DNA of 64,000 nt, taken from positions 62,001 to 126,000 of the forward strand of contig NZ_BAABHB010000002.1 in assembly GCF_039541875.1 (NCBI RefSeq), given 5' to 3'. This stretch comes from Nibrella viscosa. GTDB lineage: Bacteria > Bacteroidota > Bacteroidia > Cytophagales > Spirosomataceae. The notes beneath the pieces are model-generated. The model did no database searches. It saw nothing but the letters and a program-made list of their open reading frames with translations, and had not been told where the DNA came from. Position numbers and translations under genes: made by a program. Shown here one piece after another: positions 24,760 to 33,616 of this stretch. Every line of letters begins with the position of its first letter. The first letter of the stretch is position 1.

Positions 24760-25707
24760 ATGAAGCTGTCCGTTATTCTGATCAACTACAATTCCAGCGC
24801 CTTTACGCTCCGGTGCGTAGCTTCCATCCGGGGGCAGACCCGGCTATCGGACTACGAGTTGATCATTGTCGATAATAATTCGCAGCCGGACGATTTTGCC
24901 CGGCTGCAGCCATTAGCCAGTGATCCGGTGGTGAAGCTGATACACAGCCGGCTGAACCTGGGCTTTGCCGGCGGTAATATGCTGGGGGTTCAGGCTGCCA
25001 GTCCGAATTCGGCGTATCACTTTTTTCTGAACAACGACTGCCTGCTGCTGACCGACGTGGGTAGCCGGTTGTACGAGTATATGGAGCAGCACCCCAACGT
25101 GGGCGTTTGTGTGCCCCAGATGTACAATGAAGCCGGGGAGCGGCAGCACTCGTTCAGCTATTTTCCGACGCTAGGCGTAAAGCTGCTGGGTCACGGTATC
25201 ATGCGGGTGTTTCGGCCAGCGGCATACCCTCCGCTGAAAACGGCTTATGAAGCGCCGGTGCAGGTGCCGGTGGTATCGGGCAGCGCCATGTTTGTGCGGG
25301 CGTCGGCGTTTGCGGAGGTCGGTGGTCTGGATACGGTATATTTTCTGTACTGCGAGGAAGAAGACTTGTGTAAACGGCTAGCCCAGAAGGGTTATTCGGC
25401 GGTGCTGGTACCCGATGCCCGATACATGCATTACAGCGGAGGCAGTACCCGGCGGAATTTGAACATCGAGAAGGAGTATTACATCTCACTGTTTCATTAT
25501 TACCGCAAATATCATGGCTGGCCGGCCCGGCAGTTGCTGCGGCTGTTCTTCTTTTTGAAGAATATTCGCAAGCTGAGCCGGGACGCCATGTACGGTCAAC
25601 TAGCTTTTTTTATTCTGCGCGGCAGCCCGGTGGGCCATAGCCTGCGCTATAAACAAACCATAACCCGGCACCCGGACGAACTCTCCCCGTCGGTGGTTTC
25701 CCCCTGA
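24760..25707 (+). CDS. Glycosyltransferase family 2 (rhamnosyltransferase-like)
   Basis: A 315-residue GT-A enzyme of the GT2 family. The N-terminus KLSVILINYNSSAFTLRCV and LIIVDNNSQPDDF form the nucleotide-sugar site, followed by the FLNNDCLLL DxD-like region, VVSGSAMFVRASAF, and the acceptor-side GGLDTVYFLYCEEEDLCKRL motif (EED). It probably adds sugars to cell-surface glycans on the cytoplasmic side of the membrane. A second GT2 gene follows after 53 bp. Confidence 0.9.
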   Translation: MKLSVILINYNSSAFTLRCVASIRGQTRLSDYELIIVDNNSQPDDFARLQPLASDPVVKLIHSRLNLGFAGGNMLGVQAASPNSAYHFFLNNDCLLLTDVGSRLYEYMEQHPNVGVCVPQMYNEAGERQHSFSYFPTLGVKLLGHGIMRVFRPAAYPPLKTAYEAPVQVPVVSGSAMFVRASAFAEVGGLDTVYFLYCEEEDLCKRLAQKGYSAVLVPDARYMHYSGGSTRRNLNIEKEYYISLFHYYRKYHGWPARQLLRLFFFLKNIRKLSRDAMYGQLAFFILRGSPVGHSLRYKQTITRHPDELSPSVVSP

Positions 25708-25760
25708 TAAACAGGATGATGGAGGCCGGGTCGTCTTTACGTTAGCGAAAACCCTGCTTC

Positions 25761-26606
25761 ATGAACAAGCCCGCCGTCCTTCCGCTGTCCGTCATTGTCA
25801 TCGCGCGGAATGCCGCCCGCACCTTAGCCCGTGCGCTGGCCTCGGTACACGGCTGGGTCGACGAAATCATCCTGGTCGATTCGGGCAGCACGGATACCAC
25901 GCTGACGATTGCCCGCCAGTATGGCTGCCGTATCACGTTTCGCCGGTTCGATGGGTTTGGGCCGCAAAAAAACCACGCCTTACGGCTCGCCCGCAACCCC
26001 TGGGTGCTGGTGCTGGATGCCGACGAGGAAGTTTCCGGAGCGCTGGCCGATGAACTGCAGCAGGGCTTTCGCACCTGGCGCCACCACTACCAGGGCTTTA
26101 CGGTACCGCGTAACCAGTTTTTTTTGGGCCGGCCGCTCCGGTACGGCGGTCAGTACCGGCAGCCGGTGCTGCGAATCTTTAACCGGCAGCACGGCGGCAT
26201 TACGCCCTGGCTGGTCAACGAAGAAGTCATCGTCGGCGGTAAGCTGCTGCCGCTGCAATCGCCATTGCTCCACTACAATAGCGCAACGGTAGGGGAGTGT
26301 CTGGACCAACTCAACACCCGCATCACCTACAGCGCTCAGGAACGGATACGGGTCCGGAAAAAGGTAAGCCTGCCCGGTCAGGTTGTTTGTTTCCTAGCCA
26401 TATTCTTCCGTTTGTTCGTCCTTCAGCGCGGCTACAAAGACGGCCTGAACGGCCTGATCTGGGCTCTCCTTTCGGCGCTGGAGCCCATTCTGGAACACCA
26501 GAAATACCGGGAATTGGTAGCCGATAGCAATGCCCCCCGCCAGTATACCTTCACGCTCTCAAAACCGCTTCCCCGTAGAATCTGGAACCGGCGGTACCGA
26601 AACTAG
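25761..26606 (+). CDS. Glycosyltransferase family 2 (WaaE/KdtX-like)
   Basis: A 281-residue GT2 enzyme resembling the lipopolysaccharide core glycosyltransferases of the WaaE/KdtX type. LSVIVIARNAARTLARALASV and DEIILVDSGSTDTT are the nucleotide-binding part; LVLDADEEVS is the DxD metal site; a membrane-associated helix (VVCFLAIFFRLFVLQ) lies near residue 215. It probably acts on lipopolysaccharide or another surface glycan with its upstream neighbour. Confidence 0.88.
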   Translation: MNKPAVLPLSVIVIARNAARTLARALASVHGWVDEIILVDSGSTDTTLTIARQYGCRITFRRFDGFGPQKNHALRLARNPWVLVLDADEEVSGALADELQQGFRTWRHHYQGFTVPRNQFFLGRPLRYGGQYRQPVLRIFNRQHGGITPWLVNEEVIVGGKLLPLQSPLLHYNSATVGECLDQLNTRITYSAQERIRVRKKVSLPGQVVCFLAIFFRLFVLQRGYKDGLNGLIWALLSALEPILEHQKYRELVADSNAPRQYTFTLSKPLPRRIWNRRYRN

Positions 26607-26680
26607 GAAACCTTCGGCTCTGTGCGGTGGTTCATAAATAAACGGTCATTGGTGGTTGGCCAATGGAAACAGATGAACCT

Positions 26681-28330
26681 ATGCGAGTTATAAAAAAACA
26701 GTGGCTCCTGTTCATGACGGTCGGTTTGCTGGCCTGCGGGAATGAAAGGGGCCAGCGATTTGATTTTAGCGGTACCGTGGCAACTGGGAGCGGGGACGAT
26801 GCCGGCCAGTATATTAAAGCCTGGATTAGCGAGACGGACGTTAAAAAGGACTTTCCTAAAATTAACGAGAAGAAGGTAGCGCCGGATCTTTTCGCTTTTT
26901 ACAGCAACCGGGAGTTTAGTCCGGCCTGGAACACCAATACCGCCCAGGAATTGCTAAATCTGCTGCAACATCTAGACCGGGAAGGGCTTAATCCGGAGGC
27001 CTATCCGATTCAGGAATTACGCAGTTTGCTGGATACGGCCCGGACGGATCGGGCCTCCGCCGAGTCGGTGGCCCGGCTGGACGTGTGGCTGTCGGCCTCG
27101 TATCTGAAACTGGCCGATATGATTGCCACCGGTAAAGTAAACCCGGATAAGTTCGGCAAGTCGTGGCATATAAAACCACAAGCTCCCGATACCCTCTACA
27201 CCCATCTTCAGAAGGCCGTCAATGGCCGGATCGATGCTTCGCTGGATTACTTCCGGCCGCGCTTTGCTCAGTACAATAAGCTGCGGCAACACCTGCAAAC
27301 CTACCAGAAAATCCTGGACGAAGGCGGCTGGCCCACCATCGAAAAAGGGGATAAACTAAAACCAGGGGATGCCGATTCCCGGCTGGCGACAATTCGGAAA
27401 CGGCTTTACCTGACGGGCGATCTGGCAACTCCTCCGGATCAGTGGCAGCAGCCCACGCTGTTCGATTCGTTGCTGGTTAAGGCGGTGAACCGCTATCAGG
27501 CCCGGAACGGCCTGGCGGTGGAAGCGGCTATTACCGACAACCTGGTGGCGGTGATGAACGTACCCGTAGAAACCCGGCTGAAGCAGATCATGCTGAACCT
27601 GGACCGAATTCGCTGGTTTGCTTCCGGCGATATGCCCGATACCTACGTGCTGGTGAACATACCGGAGTACCGGCTACGGGTGTACGAGGGAGGTAAGGCC
27701 ATTAAGCAAATGAAAGTAGTGGTGGGTAAGGAGATGAATGCGACCCCCATCTTCAGCGATATGATCGAGTACGCGGAGTTTTCGCCGTACTGGAACGTAC
27801 CGACCAGCATTGCTACCAAAGAGTTATGGCCAAAAATCAAAGCCAGCACCGGCTACCAGCGTCGTCATCACTACGAAATTCTGGATGGCTGGGGGAACAA
27901 TGCCAGGGTGGTCAGTCGGAGCCGGGTCAACTGGAACAACCTGAGCAGTTACCGCATTCGCCAGAAGCCGGGGCCCTGGAATGCGCTGGGCAAAGTAAAG
28001 TTTATGTTTCCCAATGAGTATGCCATTTACCTGCACGATACGCCCGCCGACCACCTGTTCGACGAGCGCGAGCGGGCTTTCAGCCACGGCTGTATTCGGG
28101 TAGAGGACCCCGCCTGGATGGCCGACTGGCTGTTTCCGCAGTTTACCCGGCAGCAGGTAACCGAGAAGATGAACAACAACAGGCACGAGGTCGTACGGCT
28201 GGATAAGAAAATACCCGTATACATCTTCTACCTCACCACTTTTGAGGACGAAGAAGGCCGGCTCAACTTCCGAGAAGACCTTTACGAACTGGATAAACAA
28301 CTCACCTCGGAGTTTGACAGTATGATTTAG
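26681..28330 (+). CDS. L,D-transpeptidase family lipoprotein (YcbB-like)
   Basis: A periplasmic enzyme of about 549 residues that forms 3-3 peptidoglycan crosslinks or attaches proteins to peptidoglycan. The signal peptide ends in the lipobox LLACG. A peptidoglycan-binding-like segment (LVKAVNRYQARNGLAVEAAI) precedes the YkuD catalytic domain, whose motif HDTPADHLFDERERAFSHGC is followed by IRV, giving the catalytic His and Cys of SHGCIRV. ATG 26681 puts the signal peptide at the start; an in-frame ATG at 26663 also exists. Confidence 0.9.
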   Translation: MRVIKKQWLLFMTVGLLACGNERGQRFDFSGTVATGSGDDAGQYIKAWISETDVKKDFPKINEKKVAPDLFAFYSNREFSPAWNTNTAQELLNLLQHLDREGLNPEAYPIQELRSLLDTARTDRASAESVARLDVWLSASYLKLADMIATGKVNPDKFGKSWHIKPQAPDTLYTHLQKAVNGRIDASLDYFRPRFAQYNKLRQHLQTYQKILDEGGWPTIEKGDKLKPGDADSRLATIRKRLYLTGDLATPPDQWQQPTLFDSLLVKAVNRYQARNGLAVEAAITDNLVAVMNVPVETRLKQIMLNLDRIRWFASGDMPDTYVLVNIPEYRLRVYEGGKAIKQMKVVVGKEMNATPIFSDMIEYAEFSPYWNVPTSIATKELWPKIKASTGYQRRHHYEILDGWGNNARVVSRSRVNWNNLSSYRIRQKPGPWNALGKVKFMFPNEYAIYLHDTPADHLFDERERAFSHGCIRVEDPAWMADWLFPQFTRQQVTEKMNNNRHEVVRLDKKIPVYIFYLTTFEDEEGRLNFREDLYELDKQLTSEFDSMI

Positions 28331-28442
28331 GGGATAAGCAAAGAGACAATGGCGCTTGTCTGGTAACAATTCAGGATTGTGAGGTTTATACCTAAAAGGT
28401 ACGGGAAATAACCCGTTGATATTTATTTCTTTACCTTCTTAT

Positions 28443-28501
28443 TTTATCGGGCTCAATGTAATAGTCTGCCAATGGCAGACTATTACATTGAGCCCGATAA
28501 A
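28443..28501. repeat. 59-bp near-perfect palindrome
   Basis: Two 29-bp arms (28443-28471 and 28473-28501) are exact reverse complements around one central base. It lies 112 bp after the L,D-transpeptidase stop and 31 bp before the M4 peptidase start. No T tract follows, so it is not a standard terminator. Confidence 0.95.
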
Positions 28502-28532
28502 TTTATAAATAAACCCTCTTTTCTAAAAAACT

Positions 28533-30209
28533 ATGGCAAACCGGAACGGCCTTCAGACCTTTGACTTACATTCAGAAAATCAATCTGATCAGGATGCAGT
28601 CCGAACACTGAATGAAGAACGTGGAAACGTCCGTGGTATGGCTGCCCCAAGCTTCACCGACCTGGCGAACCTGGACCCGGAAACGGCGGCTCGTCAACAC
28701 CTGCAGTTAGCCTTAGCGAGTCAGTCGCTGCCTCAATTTTTGGCACCCAACGTTAAGGGTATACCCTCGGAGTTTCGGATTTTGAGTACAGAGACGCAGC
28801 CTTTGACGGATACCCGAACCGTTAAGTTCCGACAAACATTTAATAAAATACCGGTTTATGGTTCTTTGGTGACGGTGGAGCTTGACAATCGGAATGAGTT
28901 AGTAGCGGTTAACTCCGCGCTGGCTCAACCATCAGATGTGCAGGCTGTTGCCCAATTATCACCGGCACAAGCAGTGGATATTGTCCAGAAGTTAGCAGGT
29001 TACGGCGATCAGCCGTTTGAGTCGGTACCTCGGCTGTGTTACTACTTTGATGAAAAGTCGGAAACATGGCGATTGGTGTATCTTTTGGAGGATGTCTGGC
29101 AGTTTAAACAGGAGGAGCATCAAAATCATGAGGAACACGGTCATGCTTCTCTTCTGATGGACTATTTCATTGATGCAGAGACAGGAGAACCGCTGGCCAT
29201 CAGACCACGAACACCCAGTATGGCGGCTTTCCAGGATACCGGCATTGATGAACTAGGTCTAGCACGGCCCATACTCTGTATGGAAGATGTTCCGGGGAGC
29301 GGGCAATTCCGCTTGTTCGACAGCCAGTTCAACGTTCATACGTTTGATTTTGGTTTTCAGGATATATTCTCAGGAAACCTGCCCGGCAATATTTTTTTAA
29401 ATCCACCTATTTGGAATGCATCGGCCGTTAGTGCTCATGCTAATGCAGTAGTCGTCGCCAGCTATCTGCAACAGGTTCTCAGACGCAACGGTTTCGATAA
29501 TTTAGGAAGTCCGTTGGTATCGAGTGTCAATTGCATTGATAGACGGCAGAGCCCCGATGGCCGGCAATGGCAGAATGCAGCCTGGATTCCGCTCAGGAAA
29601 CAAATGGTATACGGACAACGGCTTTTGGGTGGGCGGTTTAGATCCTTTGCTGCCGGACTTGATGTTGTAGCCCATGAAATATTCCACGGCGTAACCGATA
29701 AAACAGCCCGATTGGAGTATGCCTTTGAAACCGGTGCCCTCAATGAGTCATACTCTGATATTTTCGGTATTCTCGTTTCCAACCGGGACGAACCTAATAT
29801 CGCCAACTGGAACTGGGAAATGGGTGAGGATGTGGACGGTTCGGGAGTACCGATTCGCAATTTTCGGAATCCAGCTGCACGCAATCAGCCGATGCATATG
29901 GATAACTTCCTTCGTACCACCAGAGATCATGGGGGTGTTCATACGAATAGTGGGATTCATAATTTTGCTGCCTTCCAGATTATGACCGCCCGGAATCAAC
30001 AGGGCACTTTTCTGTTTAGCCCCGACACGCTGGGTGCTCTTTTCTATTTAGCGCTAACGCAGTATTTGTCCCGTACGTCGCTATTCTCGGACAGTCTTCG
30101 GGCGCTTGTCCTGGTTGCCCGCACTTTGTTCCGGCATGAACTAACTGCGTCGGCTAATGTCAAAATCCGGGCTATTGTTGATGCGTTTGATGCAGTGGGG
30201 GTTCGGTAA
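28533..30209 (+). CDS. M4 (thermolysin-like) metallopeptidase without signal peptide
   Basis: A 558-residue zinc peptidase. The N-terminal part is an FTP/PepSY-type propeptide (about 60-230), and the catalytic domain carries HEIFH at 381-385 (HExxH) and the third ligand in GALNESYSDIFG about 20 residues later. DHGGVHTNSGIHNFAAF matches the thermolysin substrate-binding region with its conserved histidine. M4 enzymes are normally secreted with a signal peptide; here the N-terminus MANRNGLQTFDLHSENQ is polar. The protein may be intracellular, or exported by a contractile-injection or other non-Sec route. A palindrome lies directly upstream. Confidence 0.92.
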   Translation: MANRNGLQTFDLHSENQSDQDAVRTLNEERGNVRGMAAPSFTDLANLDPETAARQHLQLALASQSLPQFLAPNVKGIPSEFRILSTETQPLTDTRTVKFRQTFNKIPVYGSLVTVELDNRNELVAVNSALAQPSDVQAVAQLSPAQAVDIVQKLAGYGDQPFESVPRLCYYFDEKSETWRLVYLLEDVWQFKQEEHQNHEEHGHASLLMDYFIDAETGEPLAIRPRTPSMAAFQDTGIDELGLARPILCMEDVPGSGQFRLFDSQFNVHTFDFGFQDIFSGNLPGNIFLNPPIWNASAVSAHANAVVVASYLQQVLRRNGFDNLGSPLVSSVNCIDRRQSPDGRQWQNAAWIPLRKQMVYGQRLLGGRFRSFAAGLDVVAHEIFHGVTDKTARLEYAFETGALNESYSDIFGILVSNRDEPNIANWNWEMGEDVDGSGVPIRNFRNPAARNQPMHMDNFLRTTRDHGGVHTNSGIHNFAAFQIMTARNQQGTFLFSPDTLGALFYLALTQYLSRTSLFSDSLRALVLVARTLFRHELTASANVKIRAIVDAFDAVGVR

Positions 30210-30235
30210 AAAAGCATATATTACCCGAATAGAAT

Positions 30236-30271
30236 AAGCCCACAGTAATGTCGAACCATTACTGTGGGCTT
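30236..30271. terminator. Bidirectional terminator between convergent genes
   Basis: A 15-bp stem, 30236-30250 and 30257-30271 (AAGCCCACAGTAATG and complement), loop TCGAAC, between the M4 peptidase stop and the 30293 stop. Confidence 0.85.
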
Positions 30272-30292
30272 TGAGTGTACAAAGCGTATAGC

Positions 30293-31309
30293 TTAATTTA
30301 CTTTAAAACGTTGAACATCGGCCGAAGGCCTGACAACTGGAGATACATAGTTTACAGTAACATTGCCAGGTAGTGTAACTACAGCGCCCAAATAGTAATT
30401 GGTACCGGTAAGACCTGTAAAAGAAACTACTCCGCTGGCACCCACTTCTTTCTGATCAACATATCCACTTGGTGCCGGCGGAGTTAACATGACAGAACTT
30501 GCCTGAACGTTGCTGGTAAATAGATAAGCTTGAACCTTTGCAAGTGGTTCAAGACTACCACTACCGTCCTGATAAAGAAAGGTTGCCTTTATAGCCGGAT
30601 AGCTGACCTGAAGTTCAAAAGGCGTTATGTCGTTAGGACTCATAGCGGCAGAGAGAGTAGAGATAGAGTAATTTTCTTCCGCAATGGCTACGCCATCGGC
30701 TGTGAGTAGTTTAGCGCGGACATAATATGTACCCGGTTCAAGATCAGAAAAGAAAGCAATTCCCCGCTCGTTAGTAGTTCGGCGTTGAATGACACCCTGC
30801 GGCTCCGATTCTCGGTAAGTCTTTGCATGATTTTCATTTAGAAAGAGTAATACTTCTGCTTTTGCAACAGGCTCGCGTTGGTTGATTCTGTCTATAATCT
30901 TTACCTTAATAACATTTTTCTTGTAAACAGGACTTAAAATCAGCTCAATTTCATTGGTTGCAGAATTCTTGGGTAAGGCATCTATTTGATAGCTATTTTG
31001 GTACGTTTGTCCATTCTTATCTATATATCGAGCAATCAAAAATACAGTTTCAGTTTTACTTGGCGCGAATGAAAAGGTAAAATTTCCATCTTTGTCAGTT
31101 GTATCCGCTTTGTACAGGTATGGTTCAGCTTTTTCATTCATAGCCAGGTAGATAACAGCGTCGGGAGCGGGCATAGAGACTGTCTCAGCGTAATCGTCTT
31201 TTAGCAGAACCTTTCCTTTAAATTCATTGCGATTATAAAAGAACCCTGGTTCCGTTTTGCAGGCACTAAACAGAATTAGTATATATAGAAATAGTATAGT
31301 CGCTCTCAT
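30293..31309 (-). CDS. Lipoprotein with Ig-like/carboxypeptidase-regulatory repeats
   Basis: A 338-residue lipoprotein; the signal peptide ends in LILFSAC. The rest is beta-rich, with about three repeats of a carboxypeptidase regulatory or transthyretin-like pattern (DTTDKDGNFTFSF, TNERGIAFFSDLEPGTYYVRA, GASGVVSFTGLTGTNYYLGAV). I do not recognise a named family. It is the second gene of an operon: only 8 bp separate it from the stop of the upstream 745-residue frame. Base composition is AT-richer than most of the window. Confidence 0.75.
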   Translation of the reverse strand: MRATILFLYILILFSACKTEPGFFYNRNEFKGKVLLKDDYAETVSMPAPDAVIYLAMNEKAEPYLYKADTTDKDGNFTFSFAPSKTETVFLIARYIDKNGQTYQNSYQIDALPKNSATNEIELILSPVYKKNVIKVKIIDRINQREPVAKAEVLLFLNENHAKTYRESEPQGVIQRRTTNERGIAFFSDLEPGTYYVRAKLLTADGVAIAEENYSISTLSAAMSPNDITPFELQVSYPAIKATFLYQDGSGSLEPLAKVQAYLFTSNVQASSVMLTPPAPSGYVDQKEVGASGVVSFTGLTGTNYYLGAVVTLPGNVTVNYVSPVVRPSADVQRFKVN

Positions 31310-31317
31310 TCTCTTTC

Positions 31318-33498
31318 TTATCTAAAAATATTTACAATTTGAGGTACAATAGTTGGATCCAGACTTAGGCCTATATACCAGTTGTATACGGGGCGCTCGT
31401 ATTCATTTTTCACCTTTCCATTTTCCAGCTCATACCGCTTTTGGAAGAGAAGATTAGCACCCGTCTGTACGCTAAACCCTGGCACAATATCAAACCCAAG
31501 GCCACCTACGTAGTTCTTTAAGAATTTATGCCGCATCCCCAACCCAAGAAAGCCAAACAAGCGGCTCGTTACAAACTGATTACCCCGTAGATTGTTCCAG
31601 TACGTGTTTTTGAAAGTTTTCATGTCCCGGCTGATGTTGGTACCCCACGGGTAAATCTTGACACCGGCGATCACCTCAAAGTTGTCCACTTTAGCACTCG
31701 TGCTGAACTGACCGGTTTTTTCATCAAATACCGATGCGTCCCGGGAGTTTGGGATGTATACGGCACCCAATGCCGGCCAGAAGTAGGTACGGGCATATTT
31801 GGTATACGTTTGTGTAATAACCGGTGCACCAGTTTTACCCTTTACGGCAAGCTTATAGGTAACCGATCGGTTGCCTTCTTTATGTAATGTTTCTTCTACA
31901 TTGTGCACTTCCGTATGCAACGGCATTTTCTTGTTCTCTTCGCCTTTTAGCTGAAAAATTTGGGCTGGAATTGGCGTCTGATCCATGAGCCATTTTAATT
32001 CTGAATAGGTATCCTCAAATTCTTTAATTAAATTGTTATAAGCTATCTGATCTAGGGTAACAAGTTCAGTTAAATTGTCTGCTGAAACTCCTATGCTCCC
32101 TGCGAGTGAATGAATACCACCAGATGGAAAAGTTATGCTACCTGGATTTAACACAGGAAACCATTTGCCAAATAAGGTTGTCATAGCATCAACTCCGTTT
32201 AGGCTTTGTAAAAGTGCTTTCTCAAAAGGATCTAAAGCTTCAGCAAGTTTAGTTCTTGGAATAATTGTAGAGTCTTTGGCGTTCAAATCTAGTACTACTG
32301 AGTCAGGCACATTGTATACAAGTGCAATTATTTGGTCACGGTCTGCAATTTGAGATGGTAAGGTATTGTCGATATTTAGTGATTTGTATTTTTGCCCACC
32401 ATCATAATGGTGCATCCAGCGAATAGTTTCCTTGTCAGATATGTATAAGGTACTTTCATTTAGTGGCTGACTGGTAAATTTTAGAGTCGCAAGCCATTTA
32501 TCATACAAGGATTTTTCGAGCTGAAGGTTTTTCTTTAGGTTTTCCAACTCAGCTACCCCATTCATCAGTGCTGTGTGCTCTTTTTTTACTTCATTAAAAG
32601 ATTTAAATCCATTTGGTATACCAGAACTTAAACTATTTGTCAGGTATGAATCAAATAGTTTTAAGCGTTCCTTAGCGAGCACCAATAGCTCTTCTGTTTT
32701 TAATAGTAACTTCTGAGGATCTCTAAAGAAAGGGTTGATTTTAGGGACTGCTTTTGTATACCAATACCATTGATTCATCCATTTCATATTGGGTAAGGCT
32801 ACCCGCTTAAAAAGGCTATGAATATGCTCTCGGTAAGGATCTACCCTTATTAGCTCTTGGAGTATTTCCTGGTTAAATTGTGGCGTGCTGCTTACTAACT
32901 TCTCCCGCTGGAGAAGGTCATGTATTCTTAAAGCGGAGGGTAATACCTTTTCCCGGAGTGTGTCAAGAAAGGGGATGTAAATTTCCCAAGAAGAATCATA
33001 AAGGTTACTGGTGTTTTTTATATGCTCTAAGAGTACTTTATTTTGCTCAAACCTTTTTATTAAAGATATTTTTACGTCTGTTGTTGCTGGTGGTAGCCAA
33101 AACTCGTTTAAAGGATAACTTATACCGTTGAACTCTGCATCTATATTGTTAATTACATTATACTTTTGAATCATCTGCTCACCTATATCGCTTGAAGAGC
33201 GAAAGTCACTATAGGTGATATACCAATAGAACGGACTTTTCCGATCAAAGTAGAATGAAAGAAGGTCGTCTTTAAATTTATTTATTTTGTCAGAAGGGTT
33301 TAATGGTGTTTGATTTGGTAAGTTAATAATAAGTTTATCCAGCTTCTTTAGTACAGTCGGCATTTTTTGATTTCCCTCCAGACTCCCATTCTCTTTGAAT
33401 GAAAGATGGTATTCTTTGGTTTTGTAGGTGCGTTGGGCAAAAACCGGAAGGATAAATAGCAATACTAAAGCGCATACGTAGTATTTTTTCATAGACAT
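31318..33498 (-). CDS. Large exported protein of unknown function
   Basis: A secreted or outer-membrane protein of about 726 residues. Signal peptide SMKKYYVCALVLLFILPVFAQ places the start at ATG 33498 (ATG 33492 also possible); the frame extends further. The N-terminal half is helical with charged stretches; the C-terminal 200 residues look like a beta-barrel (PWGTNISRDM, GFLGLGMRHKFLKNYVGGLGFDI, YNWYIGLSLDPTIVPQ). I do not recognise the family. It is coupled to the lipoprotein downstream, suggesting a two-component envelope assembly. A sampled line at 32641-32700 has 23 G/C of 60, well below the flanking genes, suggesting transfer. Confidence 0.75.
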   Translation of the reverse strand: MSMKKYYVCALVLLFILPVFAQRTYKTKEYHLSFKENGSLEGNQKMPTVLKKLDKLIINLPNQTPLNPSDKINKFKDDLLSFYFDRKSPFYWYITYSDFRSSSDIGEQMIQKYNVINNIDAEFNGISYPLNEFWLPPATTDVKISLIKRFEQNKVLLEHIKNTSNLYDSSWEIYIPFLDTLREKVLPSALRIHDLLQREKLVSSTPQFNQEILQELIRVDPYREHIHSLFKRVALPNMKWMNQWYWYTKAVPKINPFFRDPQKLLLKTEELLVLAKERLKLFDSYLTNSLSSGIPNGFKSFNEVKKEHTALMNGVAELENLKKNLQLEKSLYDKWLATLKFTSQPLNESTLYISDKETIRWMHHYDGGQKYKSLNIDNTLPSQIADRDQIIALVYNVPDSVVLDLNAKDSTIIPRTKLAEALDPFEKALLQSLNGVDAMTTLFGKWFPVLNPGSITFPSGGIHSLAGSIGVSADNLTELVTLDQIAYNNLIKEFEDTYSELKWLMDQTPIPAQIFQLKGEENKKMPLHTEVHNVEETLHKEGNRSVTYKLAVKGKTGAPVITQTYTKYARTYFWPALGAVYIPNSRDASVFDEKTGQFSTSAKVDNFEVIAGVKIYPWGTNISRDMKTFKNTYWNNLRGNQFVTSRLFGFLGLGMRHKFLKNYVGGLGFDIVPGFSVQTGANLLFQKRYELENGKVKNEYERPVYNWYIGLSLDPTIVPQIVNIFR

Positions 33499-33553
33499 AT
33501 AGTTATAAGATAGAAGATTCAGGTTAAAGGTACATAGCTGTACCTCAGGACAC

Positions 33554-33593
33554 AAGGGGATATTCCCCCTTTTCGGCGGGAAAATATCCCCTT
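33554..33593 (-). terminator. Hairpin after brxL
   Basis: AAGGGGATATT (33554-33564) pairs with AATATCCCCTT (33583-33593), 24 bp after the brxL stop on the minus strand. Confidence 0.55.
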
Positions 33594-33616
33594 GCGCAAC
33601 CTATTTGTCTGTTTTG

